64,000 nucleotides of DNA, from contig NC_092520.1 of the NCBI RefSeq assembly GCF_037038585.1, forward strand, positions 119,085,001 to 119,149,000, read 5' to 3'. Positions within the stretch are counted from its first letter, which is position 1; every line of letters starts with the position of its first letter. The DNA is from Patagioenas fasciata. Lineage: Eukaryota > Chordata > Aves > Columbiformes > Columbidae. A program made the translations under genes and the position numbers. The notes beneath the pieces are model-generated. The model was given only the letters and a program-made list of their open reading frames with translations, had not been told where the DNA came from and made no database searches. This document shows positions 23,341 to 35,965 of this stretch, piece by piece.

Positions 23341-25783
23341 TGAGGTAAATTTTTACAGGCAGCTTGAAGCTGAAGCTTGTGAAATCGCTTTGGCTGAAAA
23401 CCAGAGCCTTATGCAGAGAGATATCTGTTCTTTGGAAGAAGGATCAGGTACAGATTCTGCAAGTAGAAATCCTGTTTCAGTAACTTCTGCAGGAAGACTG
23501 AATCTCTCGAAAATGTGAATAAACCATCCCAGTGCAGATGTTTCTCTGTGTTTTTAATTGCCATAGCAAAAATATACAATTGAATGAAGTTCACCAGTAA
23601 GCCCACAATGTGGTTGTGAAACAGCAGCCAAAATAGATCATTGGTGAAGAAGAGTATAACAGTCTTAACTACACATAAAAAAAATCCTTAAAGAACTCAT
23701 CCAACATGGTGAGTAGAGGCCCATATACACAAGTTTAATTTTTATAAACATATTACAACAATTAATTTATTACTTTTTTTTTTTCATTTTAAGTCTTCTT
23801 CCAAAGTTGGACTTCACTGCCAACAAAAGGTAAGCTAAAACGTCTAGTCTTTTCTTACTATGGACACTGATCCTTGTACCAAATTCCCAAAGGACTCCTT
23901 TACTGAAAAAGTGGGCAAAACAAAAACACCTTCCTTGTCCTGAAATACTGCATATTTCATCAAATCTCTAACGGATCCATTTTCTTGTGTATATCCTTTT
24001 GAAATAATAGTTTAATATTTTCAGTTCCTTTCCAGTAAGGTCCTGAGCTGGCAAGAACTTGACCAAACCATACCCACAGATGAGTATCTTCTTATAAACT
24101 TGGTGTGAGTTTTAAGCAGAAAACACAGCTTAGGGTTGTAATGAACAGCAGTTGATACATATTGATATACTCTTCAAATTGGAAAAGATAAGCTGGAAGA
24201 TTAAGGTCTTCACTGAAAAAAGTATTGCTATACTAGCATAGGATGTTGTGGCTTACGTGGCTGTCCTTGTACGTGGGACTGAGTGATGTATTTTTTTCCT
24301 TCTAGTTTTTTGCTTGCTACATCTTCAGCTTATTGCTGAAAATTTTCATCTGAAGTTGCCAAGGAGTCTGCTGACTTCAGTCCCTGGAGAAGGGCAAAAT
24401 TGAAGTCCCTAATCTTATTTGGGTGCTTTGTAGAAGCTAATATTGACAGTAAATCAAGACTGGTTGGCAGTTGCTTGAATTCCCATGCAAACAAATCTTT
24501 CTGATTTACTTGTGTTAAAGGCCCCAGCAACCCACAAGCAGTACACTAACGTTGTGTTTAAACAGACTGCAAATTATCAAAACCCTTCTGTGTGTTCATC
24601 TGTAATGTCTTGGGCAAAGGGGGAATTAGATTTTCATTTACAGAGTTTGGAAGAACACAAAAGATACTAGAAAACCAGCATTTTTATTCTTTGCTTGCTG
24701 TGAAATTCCGTGTGTATGAGCAATTATGTTTTCTGACATCTGTGCAACACTGCACACGTTTGTGCAAAAAAGCAAATTCTCTTAACTTCCATGGGACCAC
24801 AGGCAGTTTATCAGTTGAAGTTTAGCAGAAGGTCCTGTGTCTGCACCACAGCAGCCTTCCTACCACCGTGGGCGTAACACTGCATTTTTCAGGGTGCTTT
24901 TTGTGAGAGGTGTTCCAAGCGCTGCTTACACTGGCTCCGGCAGAGCTCCGATACTCTGATCTCAAGTTATTGGAAAGGAGGAACGCTCTGACAAGTGGGT
25001 TTACGCTGTACGTTACATATCTGCTATGCAGAGGAAGGGTGCGGTGTAAACTACCTTTTCTGATAAAGACTAAGCAAGGATAAAGTATCACATACTTGAT
25101 ACTTGACCAAGTCTGGCCCTGTTTCAAGGATGCAAGCCCTTTGACCTACAAAGGGACCAAAAAAACTCCTTTTTTTTTTTCACTTGAAGAAATTGCCTTT
25201 GGGGAAAGGGCTGCAGAAATTTTAACCAGAGGAGAAAAAAATCTAAGCTTTTTTTAGCTAGACTTGCGAAGAACTCATCTGAAGCAAGTATATAGCAAAG
25301 GTTAAAATTATGTAGTCTACTACTAATATGATAGCTGCTATGTTTTACTCCTGGGAGGAGGGAAAGACTTCTAAGTAGGAAGTCTAGCAACCTTAATAGC
25401 TAGCATGAGCAGCTTATAATAACTAGGAGGCCAGATCCTGTGACTTTAATCTTTATAATCGGTGAGACAATTTGTAGGCTAGCATGAAAAGTATTGTACT
25501 TCTTGTGTCAGTTCAATTTAACTTGGAGTCTCTCTTCAGACAGTGTTGGTCAGAAGAGCTTCTTTGAGATGAATTTGGAACAATAAAACCCTGAGAACTC
25601 ATATGCTTTGCGTGCTTTTCAAAGAAAGGTTCAGTGTTTCTTTTAATTCTGTTTGAAGTAGCTCACAGGAATAACATGCTTGACCTCAGCCTTGGCAGAG
25701 ATGGTCTCTGCCTCTGCACAAGTGTGGGAATGGAATTTGAGTAACCAGCAACTTCAACTTCATGTGCTTTTCTTTAAGATGCA

Positions 25784-25807
25784 GGGTGGGTGGGTGGGTG
25801 GGGAGGG
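25784..25807. repeat. (GGGT)n short tandem repeat
   Basis: Four to five GGGT units ending in ggggaggg. The G-runs on + could form a G-quadruplex, but this is only a possibility from base composition. Confidence 0.85.
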
Positions 25808-27316
25808 TTTCAGGGAGAAACCAGAGAACTTATAGATGCATCAGCAGGGAGTATTCCTCTCCAAAATACTGAACTCATGACCTGCTGAAGATGAGAAGCA
25901 AAGGGGAGGGTAAACCATGACCAGGAGGCAGAGACCAGCCAGCAGGACAGCAGGCTGCACACACTCAGTTTGGGGGATATAATGTCTCGGTCGTAATTGG
26001 GGTCAGAGAAAGTAGGACAGAGCTGCTTAGTAGCATGAATACATTCCCAAGAGAAAAACACGTATTAATAGAATAACAATTTCAAATGTGCCTATACTGA
26101 AAAACCCTCTTTGTAAGAAGCAGCCTGTGCAAACCTTATTTGCAGGGCAGGAGGAGGGTTTGCTTCCAAGGCTGGAAGAGGCGAGTTCAGTATCACAGAG
26201 TGAGAAACCACAGATGCTGCTTGGCCTGGGATTTTTGGGAGTGCCCTTCAGAGAAGTAACTGCCAGTAGAAATAAGCCTGCAAAGTGAAAGAGAAGGAAA
26301 GTGTGGAGGAAATAGTGAATTACAAAGCCAGGAAATGGCTTAAACAGGCAGCTTTACTGTGGGAACAGCACTGTAAACAATTGTTAATCTTGCAGCACTA
26401 AATGCTGAGAAGTTTTGTGGACTTCTGCGTATCTTATACTAAAAGAAGGGCCATGGGATAGTGCAAATGTAATTACAGTATCCCCATCCTGATGCATAAA
26501 AAACTTGAAGGCTTTCACAGGAAAGCACCAATTCACTTCTGCTGCAGAGCAACAAATGTAACTTTGAATATTTTTTTAAAAAATAGTCTCACATCATTAC
26601 CATGTTTTCTTGAATCTAAAAAGCCTTTAGTAATTTGAAAAGTAGCTCTAGGGTAACATTAGTGTGATAAACATGGAGGTGCCTTACAACACATGCGTAT
26701 ATACAAACAAGCTATAAATGCTTGACCAGTCACTTGAGTCGAATGTCATATCTTAATTTGATACCTGCAATTTATACAAGCTTTTGCTTTGGAAATTAAA
26801 CAGTTGTGATAAAATACCAGAATCAGTTCAGATTTTCAGGTAATAAAATGATCTGTCTAGTTTAGATGCACCTTTATCCTGTGCAATTTTCTTAATCAAA
26901 ATCTATTTTGCACCAGCCTATGGGGACTTGCAGATTTCCAAAATACCCTTGGGTTTGAAGGTTTATATAGGGACCAAAAGTTAATTGGAAAGACAGCTCG
27001 TAATAATTTAGACTAGGATAAAGGACATTTTAGGTTACCTGCACTGTCTATATCACAGAACTTGGTGGTGTAGAAAGGTGTCTGCAGGGAGGGAGAGCCC
27101 TGGCTTTTTGAATACCTGGTTATGCAGCTATGCATACAGCCAGTGCCCCCCCGCCCCGAGTCATGTATTGTAATAAAGAAGTAGAAAGCATTTATACTGG
27201 TGCATGCAAATGAGCAGCAATCTTAATTCTGGGGAAATGAAGATGTTTGGGTTAGTTCCAGCTTTTGTTAACATAACACTTTTTCATTTAATTTTCTGAT
27301 GCCCCTAATTTCTTGC

Positions 27317-27352
27317 ATATATATATATAAAAAAAAATATATATATATATAA
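27317..27352. repeat. AT-rich low-complexity tract
   Basis: Two short (AT)n runs flank nine A residues. The arrangement is a weak imperfect palindrome; simple-sequence expansion is the likely origin. Confidence 0.9.
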
Positions 27353-28149
27353 TTTTTTACCTTTCAGAGCTTGAAAACATCCCATGTAAACATATTTGAT
27401 ATATATTAAGAAAAAGGGAGGGCAGAATAGTCAGACTTCACTTCTGTGCCTGAGCACAACATCAAAGCTATGCTACATTGCTAGCTTATGCAAATTTGGT
27501 TAATTAGGTAGTAATAATTAGAAATCCTACAACTAAAGATCACTTTCCCACTTTTATTTGGAAAAAAATTTGCATTCCCTCAGAGAAAGTCAATGCTCAA
27601 GCTAAAAGGGTTTTGCTGCAATGTTAAAATACTTAACTTTAGGCTGAAAGAAATAGATTGGACTTATTTTTTTAGCTAGTGAAGTCTCTGAAGTTATTAC
27701 AGAGGCAGGGAGAAGTAGGTCGTGCAGTTCCATGTTATATTCATGAATATTATTTCCAGATTTTAGTTTAATTGAGGAGGTTATCATTCACTGTCTGATT
27801 CTGAATTTCAATCCTAAATTGCCTGGCTGGATGCCTTAATGTTGACACAGATTAATACCAGAGAGCAGAAATACTGGAAGAGTTTATTCTGGATCAGAAC
27901 AGCTGATTACTAGCAGTTGTTGGAAAATAACAACTTCCAGCACAAGGGGTCACTTGAGGTAACTTTGTCTGATTTTAGTTTGGGATACTGGAAGTAAAGA
28001 AAGGGACATGACCCATAGCTGGTTTTGGTGGAGAAGGGAGAACATGAGCCATGTAAGAATGGCCTAAATTTGCTTCCTTCCTTGATAGGAGATGGGCTGC
28101 TGTGCCTTTGCAGTTACAACAAATGTAACATTTACACAGTCCTAAAATT

Positions 28150-28219
28150 ATGTTTGGTCCTTTGAAGGCAACTGCGAGGCTGGTGTGGCCCCCGGTGAAA
28201 ATGAGTTTGACACCCCTGA
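28150..28219 (-). mobile_element. hAT-type DNA transposon terminal fragment
   Basis: The block ending tgaaaatgagtttgacacccctg reads on the minus strand as CAGGGGTGTCAAACTCATTT. That is the kind of CAGGGGTGTC terminus found on old vertebrate hAT (Charlie-like) elements, followed by the typical ccgggggccaca segment. The opposite terminus and an 8-bp target duplication (agtgcatt would be the right copy) were not found nearby, so the element is truncated. The family name is not certain. Confidence 0.6.
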
Positions 28220-28586
28220 GTGCATTACTTGTTTTCTGTCTATTAGCTCTGGTCTGTTCATAAAGCAGAAAATCAGAAGCAGCATTTTACCTGGTGGTTG
28301 TTTTTTTTTTTGTCAGTCTACCATTCTGAGAACTCTTAACCTCTTGTTGTTTAAGATATGAACACATCAGTAAGGTTGCAGGAGGTATCTTAAGGTTAAT
28401 TCAAACATGAAAAGACACCAGGTATCAAAGCATATCATGCTGTCCTAAGACTGCTCTGGTAGGTGTTCTGTCCAAAACTTCTGGTAACTTCTGTCCCCTT
28501 GTTACCAAAGCACCCGAAGCTTGTGTGGTGTGACAGGTTCTAGCTGGGGGTGAGCCAAGTGCTGTGTCAGGGAAGGACATAACGTA

Positions 28587-28795
28587 TGGGCTGTTTCAAG
28601 AAGATGGACCCAATATGGTGCAATTACACAAAATTTACAAGTGGTTTAATGAGTTATCAAGTTTTAGTAACCTTTTTATAAATACACAATGTTCCTTCCA
28701 CCTGCCGTATGGACATTTTCAAGATGATAGTTGGTAGTTCATGGTTGCAGAGGTATAGTGATTTCATAATGGGTCCCTCTTTTTGGAACACCCTG
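28587..28795. mobile_element. Tc1/mariner-type MITE, 209 bp
   Basis: A short non-autonomous DNA transposon. The left end (28587 onward, tgggctgtttcaagaagatg) is an inverted copy of the right end (reverse complement cagggtgttccaaaaagagg). The arms match at about 24 of 31 positions, including a shared GGACCC and a following ATG. TA dinucleotides flank both sides (28585-28586 and 28796-28797), the target duplication expected for Tc1/mariner elements. The interior (about 150 bp) has no transposase. A chance minus-strand reading frame crosses it but encodes nothing recognisable. Arm mismatches suggest an old insertion. Confidence 0.8.
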
Positions 28796-28797
28796 TA

Positions 28798-31700
28798 TAT
28801 TAAGTCTTTATCCTTCCTAGACACAGCATTTGTGTCTTGTGTGCAAGAAATCAGGGGCGACTGTACCAAATGTCTTCAACAGTGCTGAAGTAACTATTGC
28901 AAGCAGAGGTTCAGTAGAACAGGAGCATAATACTGTACCACTGATACACTCTCTTCATAGTGTTGATAGCTACAGCAACAACCATCTTTCCTATATTTGC
29001 AGTTTAAACTGTGAGGACTTAAGAAGGACAACAACTCTCTGCTGTTTCAGGGCTTGTTTTTTCAGTCTTGAGTGCAAGGATGGCGTGCAGGTGCTCCGAG
29101 CCCTAGTCTGGGAGCTGAGGATCCTAATGAGATTAAATAGCAAGGGATTATTGTTTAACTACCACAGTGGGTGGGGAAGAGGGAAAAAGCAAAATATTGT
29201 GAAAGCTCACCATGCTGTGGGGATAGTAGTAGTGGAGGAGGGGTAATAAACACCTGCTGAGCTTTCTGCCACTGGCTGATTTGTGTACAGACTTAGCTAA
29301 ACATTCAATGGCTTGGAGAAGATACCACAGTAATTTCAGCTTTGTTTGAGTGGCTGATGAGGGCTCCATCCACACATTCCTTTCTCAAGAGAAGAAATGC
29401 TAGGGCTTCTTGGAGCTTCTGGTCTGTCAACAAGTTTCAGGTTACGTATGAGGATAGTGTCACCGTTCTAGGTCAGCAAAGTACTTCATCTTTCCATTTC
29501 TTGTTGGTACTCCCTTACTTCACATAGACCTTGGAGTCACTGAGAAGTAGCAGGTACAAGGTGGTGTTAGCATTTGTGGAGTTTTTGTGTTGAGTTATAT
29601 CATTAGCTGCACTAGGACAAATAATTGTATTTGTCATCTGTAGTCAAGTCAGAAATGTGTCATCTCTTCTTATTTGATTAATAGTAGTGCAAAACTTACT
29701 GTGGCTGGACATACACATATCAACTCCATATTTCATCTCAGAAGTGAAAAGGGTTGATACTGGCAGGTCTTTCCTGAAGACAAAGCTAGCAACTGAACCC
29801 TCTTTTCACACCACAGAATTAACTTGGGGTTCCCTTCCTTAAAATGTAATTAATGATTTTCACCTGAGAGCATCCAACAGTTGCTCTGGTATCCTTTTTA
29901 TTTTGGGAAGGGCTGCAAGCTACAACTAAATTAAACATTATTATATGCAGCAATAAAACATAGATTTATGTCAACACGGCTGTGATAAAGAGGAGTTATA
30001 ACTTGTAGCTCGGTTGTTAGAAAGAATGAATTATCATGCAGAGAAAGGATGGTATACTTCAGTTATAAAAAGATATTTGGAAAGTCTGTTAGCAAAAAGT
30101 CTTAGCTCATGCTTAGTCACTGTCGGAAGAGGAATCTATCAGGATTAGTATGTGACCATTTACTCTTAGTTCTGTTTCTTATCTTTTCACAATGGAAAGA
30201 CGTTGCCAGCAAGGTCATTGAGAGGTTTATGCTGCTGGATCTGGAGAAGGGAGTGAATAGGAGAGTAAAAAAATGTGGGATACTCAGTTACTCAGGATTA
30301 TGGAATTCATGGCTGATGGTAAAGTGTGGAGTAGTGCTTAGTGAAAAGCACCTCCAACCATACAAGTGCAACTGCCGATTAAATAGCTGTTTCCTCATAA
30401 GAAAGAGCTTGGAATAATTCTGGTTAGTGTTCAGAAGACACGAGGAATGATTTAAAAGGCAAACAATGTTGGGAACTGAAGTCAAAATCACAAATGTTTT
30501 GTTGCTCTACAAATCCCCTATGTGTCGATGGTATCATCATCACATGTAGCTTTGGTCATCTTTGAAAGGACATTTTAAAAAAAAATAGGCACAGAGCAGG
30601 GCAAAATGGTAACTAAAAGTACAGTTCAATTATCATGTGATTAGAAAACACCTGGGTTGTTGGTTGAAGAGACAGCAAAGGAAGATTTGATAGAGTTTTT
30701 TAAAATTTACAACGTTCTGGCTAAGGAGGGCAGGAAATGGTGATTCACCTGTTATGAAAACAAATGAAAAGTTACCAGCTGACATGAAGCAGTAAATCAA
30801 AACCAAAGGCAGTGTTGTTACCCTAAACAAACAGTGAAAGTTGATGTTCAAAAGTGCATCGACAGATGCAGAAGTCAGTGTTTCCAACAAGACCAGTTGC
30901 ACCGATTTCCCTTCAACACATTCTATACCCAGCCTCTGCTTGAGGCACTCCCCGAGCAGCTGAGGAGCTGGGGCAGGACTAAAGGACATGTTCCATGGTG
31001 TTGCTTTTGCCAAGCATGGCCTGCTGGCCTGGGTCAAGTCCCACTGCCCTGAGGTTTTTCCTCTTGTAATCTGAGTTTTGCGATGAGAGATGAATTCTGA
31101 GAAGAGATGCCTTGTGTTAACCCCTCTGCTGAACCTGCACAGACCCTGGGCTGGGAAGTTGGGGCTCCAACACAGAAGCTGCTTGTTAGTCCCCTCCAAA
31201 GCAGGGATGCAGGGGTGGTTTTGACCGTCTTCAGAGAGGACATGAGCCTAGACAGAATGGTAATTCCAGAGTAAGGTACCAGTGAGCAATCTTATTTATC
31301 TTGCACTATCTTATAATTCATTTTACATCAAAACCACACTACTTCCATACAAATTGAGGAATTTGTAACTGTAGTGACCAGTTAGAACTGGGATTATTTT
31401 TCAGCTTAATGAAAACAGAAACTTACACTTCAGGGTAAATATTTCCCTCACACCTTGCACTTTTTCCAGGAGAAAACTGAAGAAATGGGTGATTCTTGGT
31501 AGCTTATGAAATCCTCTGGCTCACAGCGTGACTCTGAGCAGGGATGGGTTTCCCTCCTCCCAGTGATGCAGTCTGAGGGCTTTGCTGCACTTTGCATGCA
31601 GTGAGTCACTTTGTCACTTTTTGATGGCAGTATGAACTACAGAGTCAGCAAATCTGAGCATGAGATATTACAGTTCCAGTAGAATGAGGGGAACCCATCT

Positions 31701-32107
31701 TACGTTATTCTTATCTCGTTACCTTCTGGAAGCAGTGTCTCCAGTCATTAAGAACTGCTGCATTTTGACTGTACTTGTCCATTCTAGTCAACAATGAAGT
31801 TTTGTTGTTTTTTTTTTTTAAAGAGACTGGGACTTGTTTTAGGAAGAAGCAGTTCTTGATCCATTCCAGATGGAAAGTTTGATTGAAGTGCACGGGTGCT
31901 CCACATTTAGGCGTGTGACTTTCCCAGCTCACTGTCATCCCGTATGTGCAAAGTGGGCGCTTGCTGACAAGGGAGGGCAGGTACCTCTGACTGCTTATGG
32001 TGAGAGCAAACTGTCCCCTGCACTGAAGCTCATCCTGTGGTCAAGAAGGGAAGCTCTGTGGTGAACCTGAAAGTGAGGAGCACGTCAGGTTTTACAGTAA
32101 TAAAAGA
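28798..32107. other. Intergenic, no gene seen
   Basis: Unique AT-moderate sequence. Open frames of up to 188 codons occur on both strands, but none shows a recognisable domain, and several begin at non-ATG codons. A T-run lies at about 31810. Confidence 0.6.
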
Positions 32108-32660
32108 GGTTCTAGGTTCTCCTTTCCCTCTGCTCTGCCCTGGTGAGACCACACCTGGAATATTGTGTCCAGTTCTGGGCCCCTCAGTTCAAGAAGGACA
32201 GGGAACTGCTGGAGAGAGTCCAGCGCAGGGCAGCAAAGATGATCAAGGGAGTGGAGCATCTCCCGTGTGAGGAAAGGCTGAGGGAGCTGGGTCTCTTTAG
32301 TTTGGAGAAGAGGAGACTGAGGGGTGACCTTATTAATGTTTATAAATATATAAAGGGTGAGTGTCACGAGGATGGAGCCAGGCTCTTCTTGCTGACAACC
32401 AATGATATGACAAGGGGCAATGGGTACAAACTGGAACGCAAAAGGTTCCACTTAAATTTGAGAAGAAACTTCTTCTCAGTGGGGGTGCCAGAACACTGGA
32501 ACAGGCTGCCCAGGGGGGTTGTGGAGTCTCCCACTCTGAAGACATTCAAAACCCGCCTGGACACCTTCCTGTGTAACCTCATCTAGATGTGCCTGTTCCA
32601 GCAGGGGGATTGGACTGGATGATCTTTTGAGGTCTCTTCCAATCCCTAACATTCTGTGAT
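32108..32660 (+). mobile_element. CR1 LINE, 5'-truncated, + orientation, open RT C-terminus
   Basis: About 550 bp of CR1 3' sequence. An uninterrupted frame at 32143-32586 encodes the ORF2 C-terminus: [41 protein letters not shown], and a last block ending TFLCNLI before a TAG at 32584-32586. These are the standard CR1 reverse-transcriptase tail motifs. The 3' UTR follows (ggattggactggatgatctt) and it ends in attctgtgatctg, the degenerate CR1 3' microsatellite. The absence of stops suggests this is the youngest CR1 copy in the window. The RT core and endonuclease are missing because of 5' truncation, so it cannot move on its own. The exact 5' junction is approximate. Confidence 0.92.
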
Positions 32661-33807
32661 CTGTGGGAAAACATGAAAGCTTGTAATCAGGCAAGTTATG
32701 AAGTTCAGAACTGTTACTTAATGAGAAAGGGACTCTTCTTCAACATTACCAAGTCTTATCTTGGAAAACTGATATCTAAGAAAATTACCACCATTTCCTG
32801 CCTACACCACAGAGCCCCTTTGTTCAGGAGGCCCAAGAATTGATGCTTTTAACACTGCTTGTTTTCAACTTTTTTGGTTTTGTTCAATCCAAATAAACCA
32901 TTCTTCCTTTGCTTTTGCAAAATGTTTTCCTTGAATATGTAGGCACTTCCTTCTAAAAATAAGCTTTTTAAGGGTACCTAGTAAATTTTCAGTGTGCTAA
33001 CATCAGCTGAATATTTCAATTGAATCAAACAAGGGAGGAGTGGAAATAAAGATAGAAGATGGTGACCAGGATTAAACTGTGCTTGAAGAACTACAACCAT
33101 TCTGCACACTGTGTTTCCCCCAGCCATTCTGCATATTCTTAAATATAATCAATAAAGGATGTATAAGTGTTTATCAGACATAGCTTCTAACATAGGTGTG
33201 TTCATCTTGGAACAGAAGCTATGATATGACCGAATTCAGTATTCTCAAATAAACTTAATTTTCTTAATTCACCTCCTATTTTCCCTAACCAAGAGTAGGT
33301 TCACAAAGTATAAACTATTCCTGCAAAACTAATCCACACTGCAAGACAAAGTGATTTCTGCAAAGCAGAAGTAACAGAAGCCATGTGTGTTTTTGAAGTT
33401 AGGAGTGATTATCTTTTTATTCTATTTTTTTTTTTTTAAGAAGAAAAAAAGTGACTGCTTACATCCAGTTTTGTGTCGTATAATGCTTGAAAATGTGACT
33501 TTTTCTAAATACACTATGTGTTCTGAGCCATCTCATCAATGAAATAAAATTATCAAATGCATCTCTATTAAAAATGTTTAACAAAACCAAGTCTGCTCTC
33601 TTGTTATGGGACAAAAATTAGTATTAAATGATTACATACGATCTGAAAAAGGGAATCATAACCTGAGGTAGGATTACAGCTATCTCAAAAGCATACTTTA
33701 TTCTAGAAAGGCTGAGTAGTTAAACACATGCCATGGCGTGAAATTTTCTATGCCAACCACAGCACTGAAATGTGCCTGTCTTTCTCTAGAAACTCACACC
33801 TCATCCT
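32661..33807. other. Intergenic, no gene seen
   Basis: AT-rich unique sequence between two CR1 copies, with a T-run near 33425. No supported coding or RNA feature. Confidence 0.65.
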
Positions 33808-34125
33808 AGAATCACAGAATAGTTTGGCTTGGAAGGGACCTTCAAAGGTCATCCAGTCCATCCCCCTGCAGTGAGCAGGGACATCTTCAACTAGATCAGG
33901 TTGCTCAGAGCCCCGTCCAGCCTGGCCTGGAATGTCTCCAGGGATGGGGCATCTACCACCTCTCTGGGCAAACTGGGCCAGTGTTTCATCACCCTCAGTG
34001 TAAACAATTTCTTCCTCATGTCTCTCCTGAATCTCCCCTCTTTTAGTTTAAACCGTTACTCCTTGTCCTATTGCAACAGGCCCTGCTTAAAAGTCTGTCC
34101 CCATTCTTCTTTCTAGCACTGCTTT
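33808..34125 (-). mobile_element. CR1 LINE 3' end, minus orientation
   Basis: It begins agaatcacagaatagtttgg and continues as a nearly identical copy of the CR1 at 12463-12720 (shared ttggaagggaccttcaaagg, ctcagagccccgtccagcc, gggatggggcatctaccacc). It is therefore the same subfamily in the same orientation relative to +. It extends a little further 5' (to about agcactgctttta). The left end near 33808 is the CR1 3' terminus. The right boundary is approximate. Confidence 0.9.
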
Positions 34126-35145
34126 TAGTCTTTGTACTAAGAAGAGGAGAGACCTCTTCTCTGTGCATAGTTACATGCTACCTCTCACAACACACTAGTC
34201 ACCCTCTACAGAACATTGTTCCTGTCCTATTTTGAGTTTTTCTCAAAATAGGTGGGTTTTAAAATGGCAAACAGGAGTTGTGCATGCTGGGAGGCAAAGC
34301 TTTCCCAGTGTGCTCTGCTGTGGCGGAGTGGGATTTCAACCATACACATCTGTGGGTCAGGCTTTTCAGCCAAAAGTAGGAATTTGGGTTTAGACCCCAG
34401 AGAAGCAGCAGCATTGAGTGGTTTAAGGCAGTCAAAGGGAGATGAGCCCAGGGGTGCATAGGCATAGTTCTGTTCAGTGGACCATGGAAGAGAGTCTCCC
34501 CAGCTGTGAGTAATACCCACATTGGTAAAACCCCACTGCAAAAATGAACAGGACAAAACATGATTTACCCTGGTTATTGGTATTTAGAAAGGGAGGAGAA
34601 GGGAAGACCATTAAATGTAAACAGAACCACCCCTAGGTTACCAAAAGCTGTGGATAGCTGTGTGCTTCAAGAAAGACACCACACCTGTGTGGGGCAGAGG
34701 CAGCAGTAAGGAAAAAAAAGATGCTTCTAAAAGGGAAGATGATCCACCCTGGGCCTTTATCCCAGAAAATTTGCAGAGATAGATGCATTTTTTTTTCTTG
34801 TAGAAGTTCACACTTCATTTGGACAGTAATACTATGCACATATGAAAGCCCCTGGTTACCGTAATCAACCTGGTTTTACCTTTTGGCAGTTATTCCAAAA
34901 CCTGACTGTCCAAAGGATGTAAACTTTACTCTGTATTAATTGCACTTATGCTATTACAGGTATTCAAATTACTGCTCACAGATGCTTCTAGTAGTACATC
35001 TGATTTAGTTTAAGGACTATCACCTTCCCTAGATAACTTTTACCTTTACTGGTTTAAAACCACTCAACACAGAATGAACATTTCATACATAGAGCAGTGA
35101 TAAGACCTGCAGACATTCAGAAATAAGTCTCGGGAATTATTCTGC
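34126..35145. other. Intergenic, no gene seen
   Basis: Unique sequence, slightly GC-richer around 34250-34500. No supported gene, RNA or named repeat. It ends at the left copy of the LTR target duplication. Confidence 0.6.
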
Positions 35146-35552
35146 AGGGCTGTTGAGTATTGATAAGGATCATGGCTGAAAACATTGTGACTAGTTCAGC
35201 CAGGAGAAGACCCATTCAGAGCAGGGGGAAGTGCAATCTACACATCAGCGATGAGCTAACAAACCACAGATCAGGCCAGCTGACCGACCAGAGACGGAGG
35301 ATGTGCTGGAGGGCACACGGCCCCATCTCCTGATATGCCCAGTTTGGCAAACAAAGGGGAAAAGTTGAGACCCCTTGATCATGGCCCAGGTCTTGTCGAA
35401 ACTTGTTGATCTTTTGCAGTCACCATTTCCCCTTGGATTTCTGCACGACACAAAGGCAGACCCTCAATGTGGCCCAGGACTTGTCCAGACTTGTCCCTCT
35501 TTCGCAATCACCACTTCTGCCCCCCCCCCCGACTTTCCTCTACTCTGGGAGC

Positions 35553-35559
35553 TATAAAA
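35553..35559 (+). promoter_or_regulatory. LTR TATA box
   Basis: TATAAAA within gctataaaaggttc, positioned about 400 bp into the LTR. Transcription would start near 35583-35590, which would mark the U3/R boundary. Whether the LTR still has promoter activity cannot be judged. Confidence 0.6.
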
Positions 35560-35640
35560 GGTTCACCCTAAAACAGCATGGGGCGGGGGGAATGCCAGTC
35601 TCATCTAAGAGCCTGTCCAGTCACCATCAAGGGATTACCG

Positions 35641-35698
35641 GCCTACCAGTCTCACCGAAGGGAATACCAGCCTACCAGTCTCACCGAAGGGAATACCA
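35641..35698 (+). repeat. 29-bp tandem repeat inside the LTR
   Basis: Two exact adjacent copies of a 29-bp unit beginning gcctaccagtctcaccgaag, preceded by a partial diverged copy (caccatcaagggattaccg) at about 35621. They lie downstream of the TATA box, so in the transcribed leader rather than in the enhancer region. Confidence 0.92.
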
Positions 35699-35921
35699 GC
35701 ACCCTGAAGACCCTCACTCTGAACCAGATATCGGAGGACGCTGTGCTCCTGACCCCAGCATCCTCACCGTGGAACACCGAGGCCACGCATCATCATACAA
35801 GCCCTGTCATCCACGCTGCGGGGCTGTAAGAGACTGGATCCCTCACTCTTTTCTTTCTTCCTTTCTCTCTGCTCTTTCCTTCTCTCCTTTTTCCTATACC
35901 CCCATTTCTTTGTCTCTCCTT

Positions 35922-35923
<2 letters not shown>

Positions 35924-35963
<40 letters not shown>
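35924..35963. repeat. (AT)n microsatellite in the LTR
   Basis: About 20 uninterrupted AT units, followed by a (CT)n run at about 35967-35981, inside the pyrimidine-rich part of the LTR. Probably highly length-variable. Confidence 0.97.

Positions 35964-35965
<2 letters not shown>

Larger units (their letters stand above)
23341..28149. other. Intergenic or distal 3' UTR, no gene seen
   Basis: No supported coding sequence. It contains a GGGT tandem run at 25784-25807 and an AT-rich low-complexity tract at 27317-27352. If the AATAAA at 25582 is used, the left part is SLC9A7 3' UTR. Confidence 0.6.

Noticed and set aside
28830-29246. 138-codon + frame next to the MITE
   Set aside because: It begins at TTG rather than ATG and shows no family resemblance.
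30633-31199. 188-codon minus-strand frame
   Set aside because: No recognisable domain or splice context. It is the longest chance frame in a 3-kb intergenic stretch; not supported without conservation data.
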